The notes under the pieces are model-generated. The model searched no databases, was not told where the DNA came from, and saw nothing but the letters and a program-made list of their open reading frames with translations. Both the position numbers and the translations under genes were made by a program. From Streptomyces hainanensis (GTDB lineage: Bacteria > Actinomycetota > Actinomycetes > Streptomycetales > Streptomycetaceae), in NCBI RefSeq assembly GCF_004348415.1, contig NZ_SMKI01000005.1, positions 1 to 39,070 on the forward strand: DNA of 39,070 nucleotides, given 5' to 3'. This document shows, in pieces, positions 31,765 to 39,070 of the stretch; the first letter of the stretch is position 1, and each line of letters starts with the position of its first letter.

Positions 31765-32142
31765 ATGACGACCGCATCGGGGTTTCCAGCTGATGTGCCC
31801 CCGATCCCGCAGCCGGCCAGCACTCCCGAGGACCTGAGGGCGGCCCTTGCCGCGCTCGTACCGGAAGCACTCGGCACGTTCGACGCCGAGCGGGCCGTCG
31901 CGCTGCGGCAGGCGCGGGAGCAGGTCAGCGCCGCTCCCATGCGGCGTTTCGTCGGGCAGTGGGCCCTCCAGGTCGCGATCGAGCGTCACCCCGAGCGCGC
32001 GGCCCGGCTGCGGTTCCTGGAGGCACGGGCCGCGACGCTCGACGACCTCGAAGAGGCCCGCGCCGTGGCGGCCGAGATCGGCGCCATCATCGATGTCGCC
32101 AGAATCGAGGCGGGCATCGAACACGGGCAGGGCCCTTTGTGA
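31765..32142 (+). CDS. Antitoxin-like protein (DUF6247-like)
   Basis: 125 residues. Residues 20-110 (EDLRAALAALVPEALGTFDAERAVALRQA, APMRRFVGQWALQVAIERHPERAARL, LDDLEEARAVAAEIG) match the pattern of small actinobacterial DUF6247-type proteins that precede toxin-like genes. GAAGGGAAGC lies before the ATG. Its stop overlaps the start of the next gene by GTGA, as in the pair at 23046-23610. It is intact, unlike its partner. Confidence 0.62.
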   Translation: MTTASGFPADVPPIPQPASTPEDLRAALAALVPEALGTFDAERAVALRQAREQVSAAPMRRFVGQWALQVAIERHPERAARLRFLEARAATLDDLEEARAVAAEIGAIIDVARIEAGIEHGQGPL

Positions 32143-32428
32143 GTGACAAAGCTCGGTGGCGATGGGAGTACGACCCCGACGCGGAGCACGTCCTCTCAGG
32201 TCTTCCCCACCACGTGACCAGGGAAGTCGAGCGCCTCGCGGCGAGTCGGTGGCCCTGGCCGAGGTGGGTGTCGATGTCACCGACATCGGAGCCGGTCCTT
32301 CCCACGGCGGGCCCGGTGGGCTTCGCCGTATTCCCCTTCTTGCCGACGGCTGGTTCTACGCGCTCCCGGTCCCTCGCCCGCGGTTGATCGCCGTCGTCCG
32401 CGTCATCCCGCCCTTCGCGGACATCTGA
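32139..32428 (+). pseudogene. Frameshifted toxin-like partner gene
   Basis: The GTG at 32139 overlaps the upstream stop. It reads MSDKARWRWEYDPDAEHVLS and HHVTREVERLA, then shifts. In the -1 frame it continues ESVALAEVGVDVTDIG, PSHGGPGGLRRIPLLADG and LPVPRPRLIAVVRVIPPFADI to the stop at 32426-32428. One added G in the GG at 32239-32240 (GCGGCG to GCGGGCG) gives a 96-residue protein VERLAGESVALAEVG. The C-terminus resembles ParE/RelE-type strands. As sequenced, it is broken after about 36 codons. Confidence 0.68.
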
Positions 32429-32442
32429 CAGCCGAATTCGGC

Positions 32443-32784
32443 TCACCAGTCCCGCGGGGCGATCAGCTCCTCCACGTCGGCGTCGGCGAAGCCGTACGCC
32501 GTGGCGACGAACCAGATGTCGCCGCCTATCTCCTCGCGCGCCACCGTCTCGATCTCGCTGCCCGCCGCCTCCAACTCGGCCCCCAGCGCGTTGAACTCCT
32601 CGGTGGCGGCGTGCGTCAGCGCGTAGAGCGCGGGCAGGTCGGCGGGGCGCTCCGCCTCGACGCGCTCGCAGAGCCGCAGCAGGATCGCCCTCCCCTTGTC
32701 CAGCAGGTGGTCGGGGAAGTAGTCGTCCTCGTAGAGGACTTCGAGGAAGGAGCGGGCGGCGGCCTGCTCGTTGCGGAGAGCCAT
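32443..32784 (-). CDS. DUF5713-like protein
   Basis: 113 residues. It matches my memory of the DUF5713 pattern: FLEVLYEDDYFPDHLLDKGRAILLRL, LYALTHAATEEFN, GSEIETVAREEIGGDIWFVATAYGF and a final ELIAPRDW. The protein is helical and cytoplasmic; the function is unknown. It stands alone, converging with the toxin-like gene. Confidence 0.78.
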   Translation of the reverse strand: MALRNEQAAARSFLEVLYEDDYFPDHLLDKGRAILLRLCERVEAERPADLPALYALTHAATEEFNALGAELEAAGSEIETVAREEIGGDIWFVATAYGFADADVEELIAPRDW

Positions 32785-32821
32785 GCGTCGATTCTGACGC
32801 GGGCCACTGACAGTCGGTCGT

Positions 32822-33412
32822 CTAGCGGCTGACGTGCAGGCCGGCGAGCAGCCGGTCGAGGGCCTGCTCGGTCTGCGCCAGGGCGTCCCGGCCCGGGGTC
32901 TCGGCCAGCCAGAGGGCGGCCTCGTTGAGCGCCCCGGACAGCAGCCTGGCCAGCGGCTCCACGGGCTGTTCCGCGACGACCCCGGCGTCCACCAGGTCGG
33001 CGAGCGCGTCGACCAGGTGCCTGACGGAGGCCGCGTCGTCCATCGCCCGCCACTCCTGCCAGCCGAGCACGGTCGGGGCGTCCACCAGGAGAATCCTCCG
33101 CACCGCCGGGTCGGCGCCGGCCGCGAGGAAGGCGCGGCAGCCGGCGCGCAGCCGCTCCCAGAGGTCGTCCTGGCGGTCCGCGGTGGCCGCCACGCGCTCG
33201 CCCAACTCCTGCTGCACCTCGGCGACGACGGCCCGGAAGAGCCCGGCCTTGCTGTCGAAGTGGTGGTAGGCGGCGCCCTTGGTGACGCCGACCGCGTGGG
33301 CCACCTCGGCGAAGACGACGTCGTGGTAGCCGTCCTCGGCGAACCGCCGCCGGCCCTCGGCCAACAGCGCGCGCCGGGTCGCGGCCCGTTGTTCGGCGCG
33401 GGTCAGCACCAT
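32822..33412 (-). CDS. TetR-family transcriptional regulator
   Basis: 196 residues from the ATG at 33412. The HTH is [49 protein letters not shown] (about 14-62), and a TetR_C-like ligand domain follows. The frame extends upstream to 33472, but that part covers the operators. It is divergent from a VOC gene, and two strong palindromes lie between them. It probably represses itself and the VOC gene. Confidence 0.9.
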   Translation of the reverse strand: MVLTRAEQRAATRRALLAEGRRRFAEDGYHDVVFAEVAHAVGVTKGAAYHHFDSKAGLFRAVVAEVQQELGERVAATADRQDDLWERLRAGCRAFLAAGADPAVRRILLVDAPTVLGWQEWRAMDDAASVRHLVDALADLVDAGVVAEQPVEPLARLLSGALNEAALWLAETPGRDALAQTEQALDRLLAGLHVSR

Positions 33413-33437
33413 CCGGGGTCCGTCCTCTCGCTCGTTC

Positions 33438-33485
33438 ACATACCGGGGGTATGTTAGCGTCCCAGTTGACATACCGAGGGTATGT
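33438..33485. promoter_or_regulatory. Duplicated TetR operator
   Basis: ACATACCGGGGGTATGT (33438-33454) and ACATACCGAGGGTATGT (33469-33485) are 17-base palindromes differing at one central base, 31 bases apart, three helical turns. They sit 26 bases before the TetR start and 26 bases before the VOC start, so the layout is symmetric. Confidence 0.85.
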
Positions 33486-33510
33486 CAACCGTCCGAGGGA
33501 GAGACAGCAC

Positions 33511-33951
33511 ATGACGACGACACTGCGCGGCTTCTATCCGGTGATCGCCACCCGTGACGTGGCCGCCGGGCACCGCTTCTACGCCGACCACTTCGGGTTC
33601 GCGGCGACCTTCGAGACCGACTGGTACGTGAGCCTCCACCGCCCCGACGCGCCCCGGTACGAGCTGGCGCTGCTCGACCACGCCCACCCGACGATCCCCG
33701 AGGGGTACCGCACCGCGATCCAGGGCGGACTGCTGCTCAACTTCGAGGTCGAGGACGTCGACGCCGAACACCGCAGGCTCGTCGGCGAGGCCGGCCTGAC
33801 CGAACTGCTGTCGTTGCGCACCGAGGCGTTCGGCCAGCGCCACTTCATCGTCGCGGCGCCGGACGGCGTGCTGATCGACGTCATCACCACCGTGGCGCCG
33901 ACCGGCGAGTACGCCGACCAGTACACCCCGGGCCACGCCCCGCTCGGCTGA
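33511..33951 (+). CDS. VOC-superfamily (glyoxalase-like) protein
   Basis: 146 residues. Two VOC modules are visible: [26 protein letters not shown] and [24 protein letters not shown], with the end [17 protein letters not shown]. Members include glyoxalases, dioxygenases and antibiotic-binding proteins. GAGGGAGAGA lies before the ATG. Control by the divergent TetR suggests that it handles an inducing, perhaps toxic, small molecule. Confidence 0.88.
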   Translation: MTTTLRGFYPVIATRDVAAGHRFYADHFGFAATFETDWYVSLHRPDAPRYELALLDHAHPTIPEGYRTAIQGGLLLNFEVEDVDAEHRRLVGEAGLTELLSLRTEAFGQRHFIVAAPDGVLIDVITTVAPTGEYADQYTPGHAPLG

Positions 33952-34011
33952 CCCCCGTCTCCTCTCGGCGACCGCCGAACCGGGCGGCCGTACAACCCGG
34001 TGACCGGCGAC

Positions 34012-34053
34012 CCGGTCGGGAGCTGCCGGTCGGGAACTGCCGGTCGGTGAGTG
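34012..34053. repeat. Three 14-bp tandem repeats
   Basis: CCGGTCGGGAGCTG, CCGGTCGGGAACTG and CCGGTCGGTGAGTG follow head to tail in the 173-bp gap between the VOC and SRPBCC genes. The gap holds no gene. Confidence 0.75.
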
Positions 34054-34124
34054 CCTGCCGCGCGAGGAGGGGGTGGTGGCCGTGGCGACCCCCGCGCGGT
34101 CAGGTCACTTCACCTCGCCTCACC

Positions 34125-34601
34125 TCAGCGGTAGAAGCCCTCGCGGAGGTTGATGCCGTGCTCGACCCAGGCCTTGAGCGCGGCCAGCATCCCCGTCCAG
34201 CCCTCGCAGTTCCCGAAGGCGGCCTTGGCCCCCTCGGGGGTGGGCTGCCAGGAGGTCTCGGTGATCGTCACCAGGGTGCGCTGCCCCGAGTCGATCGACT
34301 CGAACTCGAAGACGGTGCGGGTGACGCCCTTCTCGCCGGTGGTGGCCTCGCCCTCCCACTCGATGGCCAGCCGCCGGTGAGGGTCCGCCTCGGTCACGGT
34401 GACGGGAAAGGCGCCGGGGAAGTCGGCGAAATCCCACGTCACGTCGGCGCCGGGGGTCAGGCGGCCCTTCGCGCCGCCGGTGGTGAAGTAGCGCGACAGC
34501 TGCTCGGGGTCGGCGACGGCTTCGTAGACCTGGGCGGGGGGTCGTGCGATGCGCCCGGAGACGGTGAAGGACAACTCGGTGAGTGAAGTGCTTGATGTCA
34601 T
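34125..34601 (-). CDS. SRPBCC (AHSA1-like) domain protein
   Basis: 158 residues. An AHSA1/START-like fold: VSGRIARPPAQVYEAVADPEQLSRYF at the start, DVTWDFADFPGAFPVTVTEADPHRRLAIEWE in the middle and a C-terminal helix GWTGMLAALKAWVEHG. Such proteins bind hydrophobic ligands; many are paired with ArsR regulators, as here. Its start codon is part of the operator palindrome shared with the ArsR gene, so transcripts may be leaderless. Confidence 0.88.
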   Translation of the reverse strand: MTSSTSLTELSFTVSGRIARPPAQVYEAVADPEQLSRYFTTGGAKGRLTPGADVTWDFADFPGAFPVTVTEADPHRRLAIEWEGEATTGEKGVTRTVFEFESIDSGQRTLVTITETSWQPTPEGAKAAFGNCEGWTGMLAALKAWVEHGINLREGFYR

Positions 34602-34620
34602 GTTGTAATTTTACAACATG
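34599..34620. promoter_or_regulatory. 22-bp palindrome spanning both start codons
   Basis: CATGTTGTAA (34599-34608) and TTACAACATG (34611-34620) are perfect arms with a TT spacer. The outer ends are the start codons of the SRPBCC gene (minus) and the ArsR gene (plus). ArsR binding would block both genes at once. Confidence 0.85.
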
Positions 34621-34950
34621 ATTGCTTCCGTGGATGAGGACGCCGACGGTGATCGCGTGTTCAAGGCCCTCGCCTCGCCGGTGCGGCGACGCATGCTCGA
34701 CGCGCTCAAGACGTCCACCCGCACCACGGGAGAGCTCTGCGCGCTCTTCCCCGAGCTCGACCGCACCACCGTGCTCCAGCACCTGCGCGTGCTGGAGCAG
34801 GCGGAACTCGTCACGGGCCGCCGCCTGGGGCGGGAGCGGCACCTGTCGCTGGCGCCCCTGCCCATCAAGCGCATCCACGACCGGTGGATCAGCGGCTACA
34901 TGGCCGCCGCCGTCGATCTGCTCGACGAACTCGATCGTGGGCAGGAGTAG
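34618..34950 (+). CDS. ArsR-family transcriptional regulator
   Basis: 110 residues. The winged-helix core is RVFKALASPVRRRMLDALKTSTRTTGELCALFPELDRTTVLQHLRVLEQAELV followed by the wing RRLGRERHLSLAP. There is no metal-binding Cys pair of the ArsR/CadC kind, so it probably senses something else, as in many SRPBCC-linked members. The ATG at 34618 has no ribosome site and lies in the operator, so a leaderless mRNA or a downstream GTG (34630) are the options. Confidence 0.9.
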   Translation: MIASVDEDADGDRVFKALASPVRRRMLDALKTSTRTTGELCALFPELDRTTVLQHLRVLEQAELVTGRRLGRERHLSLAPLPIKRIHDRWISGYMAAAVDLLDELDRGQE

Positions 34951-34956
34951 GCCGCG

Positions 34957-36129
34957 TCAGCCGCCGAGGGTCCGCAGCCGGTCGGCTGCCTCCTTGAGGA
35001 CGTCGTCGCGCTTGCAGAACGCGAAACGGACCTGGCTGCGGCCGGCCTCCGGGTCGTCGTAGAAGACGGAGTTGGGGACGGCGACGACGCCGCAGCGTTC
35101 CGGGAGCGCGCGGCAGAAGGCGTAGGCGTCCCGCTCGCCGAAGGGCGCGATGTCGGTGGTGACGAAGTAGGTGCCCGCCGGCCGGTAGACCTGGAAGCCG
35201 GCGGCGCCCAGGCCGTCGGCCAACAGGTCGCGCCGGCGCCGCAGATCGGCGGTGAGCGTGGCGAAGTACGCGTCCGGCAGCCGCAGCGCCTCGGCCACCG
35301 CGTACTGGAAGGGCCCGGAACTCACGTACGTCAGGAACTGCTTGGCCGTGCGGACGGCGGCGACGAGCCGGGCGTCGCCCATGGCCCAGCCGACCTTCCA
35401 ACCGGTGAACGAGAACGTCTTCCCGGCGGAGGAGATCGCGACCGTCCGCTCCCGCATGCCGGGCAGCGTCGCCAACGGGACGTGATCGCCGTCGAAGACG
35501 ACGTGCTCGTAGACCTCGTCGGTGACGACCAGCAGGTCGTGCTCGACGGCGAGCGCGGCGATGGCGGTCCGCTCCTCGGCGGTGAGCACCATCCCCGTCG
35601 GGTTGTGCGGGGAGTTGAGCAGCAGCAGACGGGTGCGCGGCGTGATCAGGTCGCGGAGCCGGTCGAGGTCCGGGCGGAAGGACGGGGCGCGCAGGGTGAG
35701 CGGTACGCGCTTCGCGCCGGCCATCGCGACGCAGGCGGCGTAGGAGTCGTAGAACGGCTCGAAGGCGATGACCTCATCACCCGGTTCGAGGAACGCGAGC
35801 ATGCTGGCGGCGATGGCCTCGGTCGCACCCGCCGTGACGAGGACGTCCGTGTCGGGGTCGAGCTCGTGGACCTGGCCGTAGAAGCGGCGCTGGTGGCCGG
35901 CGATGGCGGCGCGCAGCTCGGGGACGCCGGGGCCGGGCGGGTACTGGTTGCCGCGGCCGTCGCGGAGCGCGCGCACGGCGGCCTCGCGGACGGACTCGGG
36001 GCCGTCGGTGTCCGGGAAGCCCTGGCCCAGGTTGATCGCGCCGGTCGCGGTCGCGAGCGCCGACATCTCCGCGAAGATCGTCGTCCCGAGTCCGTCCAGC
36101 CTGCGGTTCAGCAGTGGCCTGCCGCTCAT
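34957..36129 (-). CDS. PLP-dependent class I/II aminotransferase
   Basis: 390 residues. Fold type I: NSPHNPTG at 172-179, TDEVY at 203-207, and the PLP Schiff-base Lys237 in SSAGKTFSFTGWKVGW. The final RVRFAFCKR-like segment (SQVRFAFCKR) holds the carboxylate-binding Arg. The start GQGFPDTDGP, and length fit the kynurenine/methionine aminotransferase and N-succinyldiaminopimelate aminotransferase (DapC-like) group; I cannot pick one. It is convergent with the ArsR gene by six bases. Confidence 0.92.
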   Translation of the reverse strand: MSGRPLLNRRLDGLGTTIFAEMSALATATGAINLGQGFPDTDGPESVREAAVRALRDGRGNQYPPGPGVPELRAAIAGHQRRFYGQVHELDPDTDVLVTAGATEAIAASMLAFLEPGDEVIAFEPFYDSYAACVAMAGAKRVPLTLRAPSFRPDLDRLRDLITPRTRLLLLNSPHNPTGMVLTAEERTAIAALAVEHDLLVVTDEVYEHVVFDGDHVPLATLPGMRERTVAISSAGKTFSFTGWKVGWAMGDARLVAAVRTAKQFLTYVSSGPFQYAVAEALRLPDAYFATLTADLRRRRDLLADGLGAAGFQVYRPAGTYFVTTDIAPFGERDAYAFCRALPERCGVVAVPNSVFYDDPEAGRSQVRFAFCKRDDVLKEAADRLRTLGG

Positions 36130-36335
36130 GTCTCCACCCGTTCGCGCTCGGGGCCCCTACGTGCGTCGGGCACCATCCTGCCCCGAGGCGCCGCGGAACA
36201 GCCGAGCCCGTGGCCGACGGATCGGCCGTTTCGGCCCGCCGGACGGTGGTCCGACGGCTCCGGTGTGTCAAGGCCGTCGGGGGACGGGTACGGTGCTGCG
36301 GTCAAGCGACTGCAGTCTGGGGGAACGGGGCGAGC

Positions 36336-37004
36336 ATGCGGCCGACGGACGACACGAGGGGCGATCCGCCCACCGAGACCATCGAACTGGGCGGACTCTC
36401 GCTCTGGTCCCGGGGGATCATCGCCCTCTCGGTGGCGGTGCTCGCCACCTACGCCATCTGGCACCTGGCCATGGTCTTCTTCTTCGTCGCCCCGTCGAAC
36501 ACGGTGAGCGAGGAGTACCGCAGCACGGTCCGCGGCTACATGTACCCGGAGTTCGAGCAGAACTGGAAGCTGTTCGCGCCCAACCCGCTGCAACGCAACG
36601 TCGCCGTGCACGCGCGCGTCGAGATAGACGGCCAGGTCACCGACTGGGTCGACCTCACCGCCATGGACATCGACGCCATCGACCACCACCCCGCCCCCAG
36701 CCACGCGGACCAGAACCTGCTGCGCCGCGCCTGGGACTTCTACACCGGGGCGCACGACGAGGAGGGCGAGCCGGTCGGCATGCGCGGCGAACTCTCCGAG
36801 TCGTACATCCGGCGGATCGCGCTGCTCCGGCTCGACGAGAGCGGCGTGGACGTGCGGGACGCCTCCCGCCTCCAGCTGCGGGAGTCGCTGACCCGGGTGC
36901 CGGCGCCGAGTTGGCGCACCGAGGACTTCGACACCGCCACCGCCTACGAGGAACTCGCGTGGTGGAACGTGACGCGGGACGACCTGCCGGGTGGAGGCGA
37001 GTGA
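36336..37004 (+). CDS. DUF5819-family membrane protein (SdpA-like)
   Basis: 222 residues. One transmembrane helix lies at about 27-50 (GIIALSVAVLATYAIWHLAMVFFFVA), followed by an extracytoplasmic domain with YMYPEFEQNWKLFAPNPLQRNVAVHARVEIDG. The phrase NWKLFAPNP is the family mark and recalls SdpA, which works with the HTTM-type membrane protein SdpB in toxin maturation in Bacillus. The ATG at 36336 lacks a strong ribosome site. The next gene follows after one base, so the two are coupled. Confidence 0.78.
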   Translation: MRPTDDTRGDPPTETIELGGLSLWSRGIIALSVAVLATYAIWHLAMVFFFVAPSNTVSEEYRSTVRGYMYPEFEQNWKLFAPNPLQRNVAVHARVEIDGQVTDWVDLTAMDIDAIDHHPAPSHADQNLLRRAWDFYTGAHDEEGEPVGMRGELSESYIRRIALLRLDESGVDVRDASRLQLRESLTRVPAPSWRTEDFDTATAYEELAWWNVTRDDLPGGGE

Positions 37005-37005
37005 C

Positions 37006-38391
37006 GTGACCGAACCGACATTCCCGACCGAGCCGACGCCGTCGACCGTGCCGGCAGCGTCGACCGTCCCGGCGGCCCCGACCGTCCCGGCGGCCCCGAC
37101 CGTGCCGGCCCAGCGCGGGCCCGCCCCGGCGCCGCCGGAACAGCCCCGGCAGAGCCTCGGCGGCCGCTTCGACGCCTGGCTGGCCCGCGGCATCCGCAAC
37201 ATCACCACCCGGGCCCTCGGCCCGTACCAGACGGCGATCGTACGGATCGGCTTCGCCACCACGGCGCTGCTCTTCCTGCTGCGCGAGTGGCCCAACCGGC
37301 ACGAGCTCTACGGCCCGGACAGCCCCTGGGGCTTCGACCTGGCCACCCGCTTCGTCGACGACAACGGCGCGTTCACCGTGCTGCTGTGGTCCGACTCGAC
37401 GCTCTGGTTCGAGTTCGTCTACCACCTGGCGCTGCTGGCCTGCGTCGGCCTGCTGCTCGGCTGGCGGACCCGGGCGATGTCGCTGCTCTTCATGATCGGC
37501 GTCCTCTCGCTCCAGAACCGCAGCATCTTCATGGGCGACGGCGGCGACAACGTCATCCACCTGATGGCGATGTACCTGGTGCTGGTGCGGTGCGGCCAGG
37601 TGTGGTCGCTGGACGCACGCCGGCGCGCGAGCGGGCGCGAGCACCCGGCGGACCCGGTGGGGATCGTGCTGTGGGTGGTGCTGGGCCTCACGCTCGTCGG
37701 CGTGGTGCTCGGCGGCAAGCTGGAGAGCCCGGTCTGGTCCATGTTCTTCGCCGGCATGTGGATGGTGCACGGCTTCTGGTGGCTGGTGCGGCGCCACGCC
37801 CCCGGCGAGCCGAGGATCGTCTCCGACGTCATCGCCAACCTGGTGCACAACGCGGCCCTGATGGTGATCATGGTCGAGGTCTGTGTCATCTACGGCACGG
37901 CCGGCTGGTACAAGATCCAGGGCTCCCGCTGGCAGGACGGCACGGCCGCCTACTACCCCATGCACCTGGACTACTTCAGCCCCTGGCCCGAGATCACCGA
38001 CCGGCTCTCGGGCAGCGGACTGCTGGTGCTCGCGATGACCTACGGCACGGTGTTCGTCCAGGTCGCCTTCGTGTTCGCGCTGCTGAACCGGCGGGCCAAG
38101 AACGTCCTGCTGGTGATCATGATGATCGAACACGCCGGCATCGCCGTGCTGATGGGGCTGCCGTTCTTCTCGCTGGCGATGATCGCCATGGACAGCGTCT
38201 TCCTGCCGACCGCCTTCCTGCTCTGGACCGACGGGCGAGCCAGGCTCCTGGCCCGCCGGCTGTTCCGGCGACGGGATGGCGACGGCGACGGCGACGGTGA
38301 CGCGTACGCGGACGCGGCCGTGGTCGACTCGGTGGTGGCGGACGTGACGGACCGGGAGCGGCGGCAGCCGGAGTGGGCCAAGGAACGATGA
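37006..38391 (+). CDS. HTTM-domain polytopic membrane protein (SdpB-like)
   Basis: 461 residues. A Pro/Ala/Thr-rich cytoplasmic or disordered start with repeated TVPAA units (10-35) is followed by an HTTM domain with about eight predicted helices (about 70-400). It contains VRIGFATTALLFLLREWPNRHELYGPDSPW and GDGGDNVIHLMAMYLVLVR. HTTM proteins are related to the membrane part of vitamin K-dependent gamma-carboxylases and to SdpB. The start is the GTG at 37006 with GGAGG 8 bases upstream. A DGDGDGDGD tail is near 423. The stop overlaps the next start. Confidence 0.85.
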   Translation: MTEPTFPTEPTPSTVPAASTVPAAPTVPAAPTVPAQRGPAPAPPEQPRQSLGGRFDAWLARGIRNITTRALGPYQTAIVRIGFATTALLFLLREWPNRHELYGPDSPWGFDLATRFVDDNGAFTVLLWSDSTLWFEFVYHLALLACVGLLLGWRTRAMSLLFMIGVLSLQNRSIFMGDGGDNVIHLMAMYLVLVRCGQVWSLDARRRASGREHPADPVGIVLWVVLGLTLVGVVLGGKLESPVWSMFFAGMWMVHGFWWLVRRHAPGEPRIVSDVIANLVHNAALMVIMVEVCVIYGTAGWYKIQGSRWQDGTAAYYPMHLDYFSPWPEITDRLSGSGLLVLAMTYGTVFVQVAFVFALLNRRAKNVLLVIMMIEHAGIAVLMGLPFFSLAMIAMDSVFLPTAFLLWTDGRARLLARRLFRRRDGDGDGDGDAYADAAVVDSVVADVTDRERRQPEWAKER

Positions 38392-39070
38392 GCGACGAGA
38401 TCGCGGGGCGGTGGCGGCGGCTCGCCGACGAGACGGTGCTGCTCGACGGCTTCCACGCGCTGAAGCACGCCCTGCGGTTCGGGGCCGACGTGCGGTCCGC
38501 GGTCGCCGCGGACCGCGGCGCGGCCCTCGGGCTCGCCCGCGAACTGGCGCCCGACCTGGTCGAGACGGTGGACGCCCTGCTGGTCGAGGTCGGCCCCGAG
38601 GGCCTCGCGACGCTCGTGTCGCGCCCGCACCCGACCGGCGTCGCGGCGCTCGCCACCCCCGCCCCGCGGGAACCCGCGCCGGGCGCGCCGGTGGTGGTGC
38701 TCGACCAGCCGCGCCACCTCGGCAACGTCGGCGCCGTCATCCGGCTGGCCGCCGGGATGGACGCCGGCGGCGTGCTCACCGTCGGCACCGTCGACCCCTG
38801 GCACCCGAACGTGCTCCGCGCGGCGGCCGGCCTGCACTACGCGACGGCGGTGACCCGCCGGGACAGCGCCGCGTCGCTGCCGGGTGACCGGCCGCTGTAC
38901 GCGCTCGACCCGGCCGGGGTCGACATCCGGCGGCTGCGAATCCCCGACGACGCGATGCTCGCCTTCGGCTCGGAGCGGGGCGGCCTGTCGGCCGAGGTGC
39001 GGGGGCGGGCCGAGGTCCTCGTCTCGTTGCCGATGCGGGCTGGGGTGTCCAGCTACAACCTGGCCACGAG
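38388..39070 (+). CDS. TrmH-type (SpoU) RNA methyltransferase, partial
   Basis: The gene begins with ATGA overlap with the HTTM gene and runs off the window; 227 residues are visible. The N-terminal part resembles the substrate-binding extension. SPOUT motifs are VVLDQPRHLGNVGAVIRLAA (motif 1, Asn and Arg), AFGSERGGLS (motif 2) and SLPMRAGVSSYNLAT (motif 3, close to the knot). It should 2'-O-methylate a ribose in tRNA or rRNA. Linkage to the two membrane proteins is probably transcriptional, not functional. Confidence 0.9.
   Translation, partial: MSDEIAGRWRRLADETVLLDGFHALKHALRFGADVRSAVAADRGAALGLARELAPDLVETVDALLVEVGPEGLATLVSRPHPTGVAALATPAPREPAPGAPVVVLDQPRHLGNVGAVIRLAAGMDAGGVLTVGTVDPWHPNVLRAAAGLHYATAVTRRDSAASLPGDRPLYALDPAGVDIRRLRIPDDAMLAFGSERGGLSAEVRGRAEVLVSLPMRAGVSSYNLAT

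Noticed and set aside
1..39070. tRNA, rRNA, CRISPR arrays and insertion sequences
   Set aside because: None of the expected conserved patterns or repeat-spacer structures were found on reading.

Overview
The window is a stretch of high-GC actinobacterial chromosome, almost certainly Streptomyces. The reasons are G/C-biased third codon positions, many GTG starts, GTGA/ATGA stop-start overlaps, long antisense shadow ORFs, and a typical gene set: an XRE/DUF397/ATPase triad, WYL and TipA-like regulators, HTTM and DUF5819 proteins, AbfB-tailed hydrolases and many one-component regulators. I see no rRNA, tRNA, CRISPR array, transposase or integrase. Calls rest on reading the translations; no database search was run.

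Layout. 0.2-4.7 kb: flavohaemoprotein-like reductase (-), GNAT acetyltransferase (+), beta-lactamase-fold serine hydrolase (-) and a secreted GH26-like glycosidase (-). 4.9-7.5 kb: an overlapping ATP-grasp ligase and FAD monooxygenase-like pair, divergent from the glycosidase. 7.5-12 kb: azoreductase with a divergent HxlR regulator, a J-domain-like protein, rhodanese, WYL regulator, DinB and VOC proteins. 12-20 kb: serine hydrolase, YunG-like protein, lipoprotein hydrolase, tautomerase/MarR pair, TipA-like MerR regulator, SnoaL-like protein, TetR/methyltransferase/DUF6086-like group, and a short leader ORF before an alpha/beta hydrolase. 20-23 kb: AraC/SDR divergent pair and a small hydrolase.

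23-28.3 kb is the most accessory part: a small toxin-antitoxin-like pair with a frameshifted second gene, a WhiJ-like XRE/DUF397 pair divergent from a degenerate ATPase and a 58-residue protein, a HTH/zinc-ribbon protein behind a strong leader hairpin, a frameshifted BRO-N antirepressor and a P-loop kinase. 28.3-36.1 kb: secreted GH2 enzyme with AbfB tail, DinB protein, a second toxin-antitoxin-like pair (again with a frameshifted second gene), DUF5713-like protein, TetR/VOC, SRPBCC/ArsR and an aminotransferase. 36.3 kb to the edge: an operon of DUF5819 protein, HTTM membrane protein and a TrmH-type RNA methyltransferase that runs off the window.

Two themes stand out. First, many divergent regulator/enzyme pairs carry clear inverted-repeat operators, and in two cases the operator contains start codons. 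Second, three accessory genes (two toxin-like genes and one BRO-N gene) each need exactly one base added or removed to restore a natural protein. This could be gene decay, frameshift-controlled expression or assembly error. The most system-like units are the two toxin-antitoxin-like pairs, the DUF5819-HTTM pair (SdpA/SdpB-like) and the GH26/ATP-grasp/monooxygenase neighbourhood.
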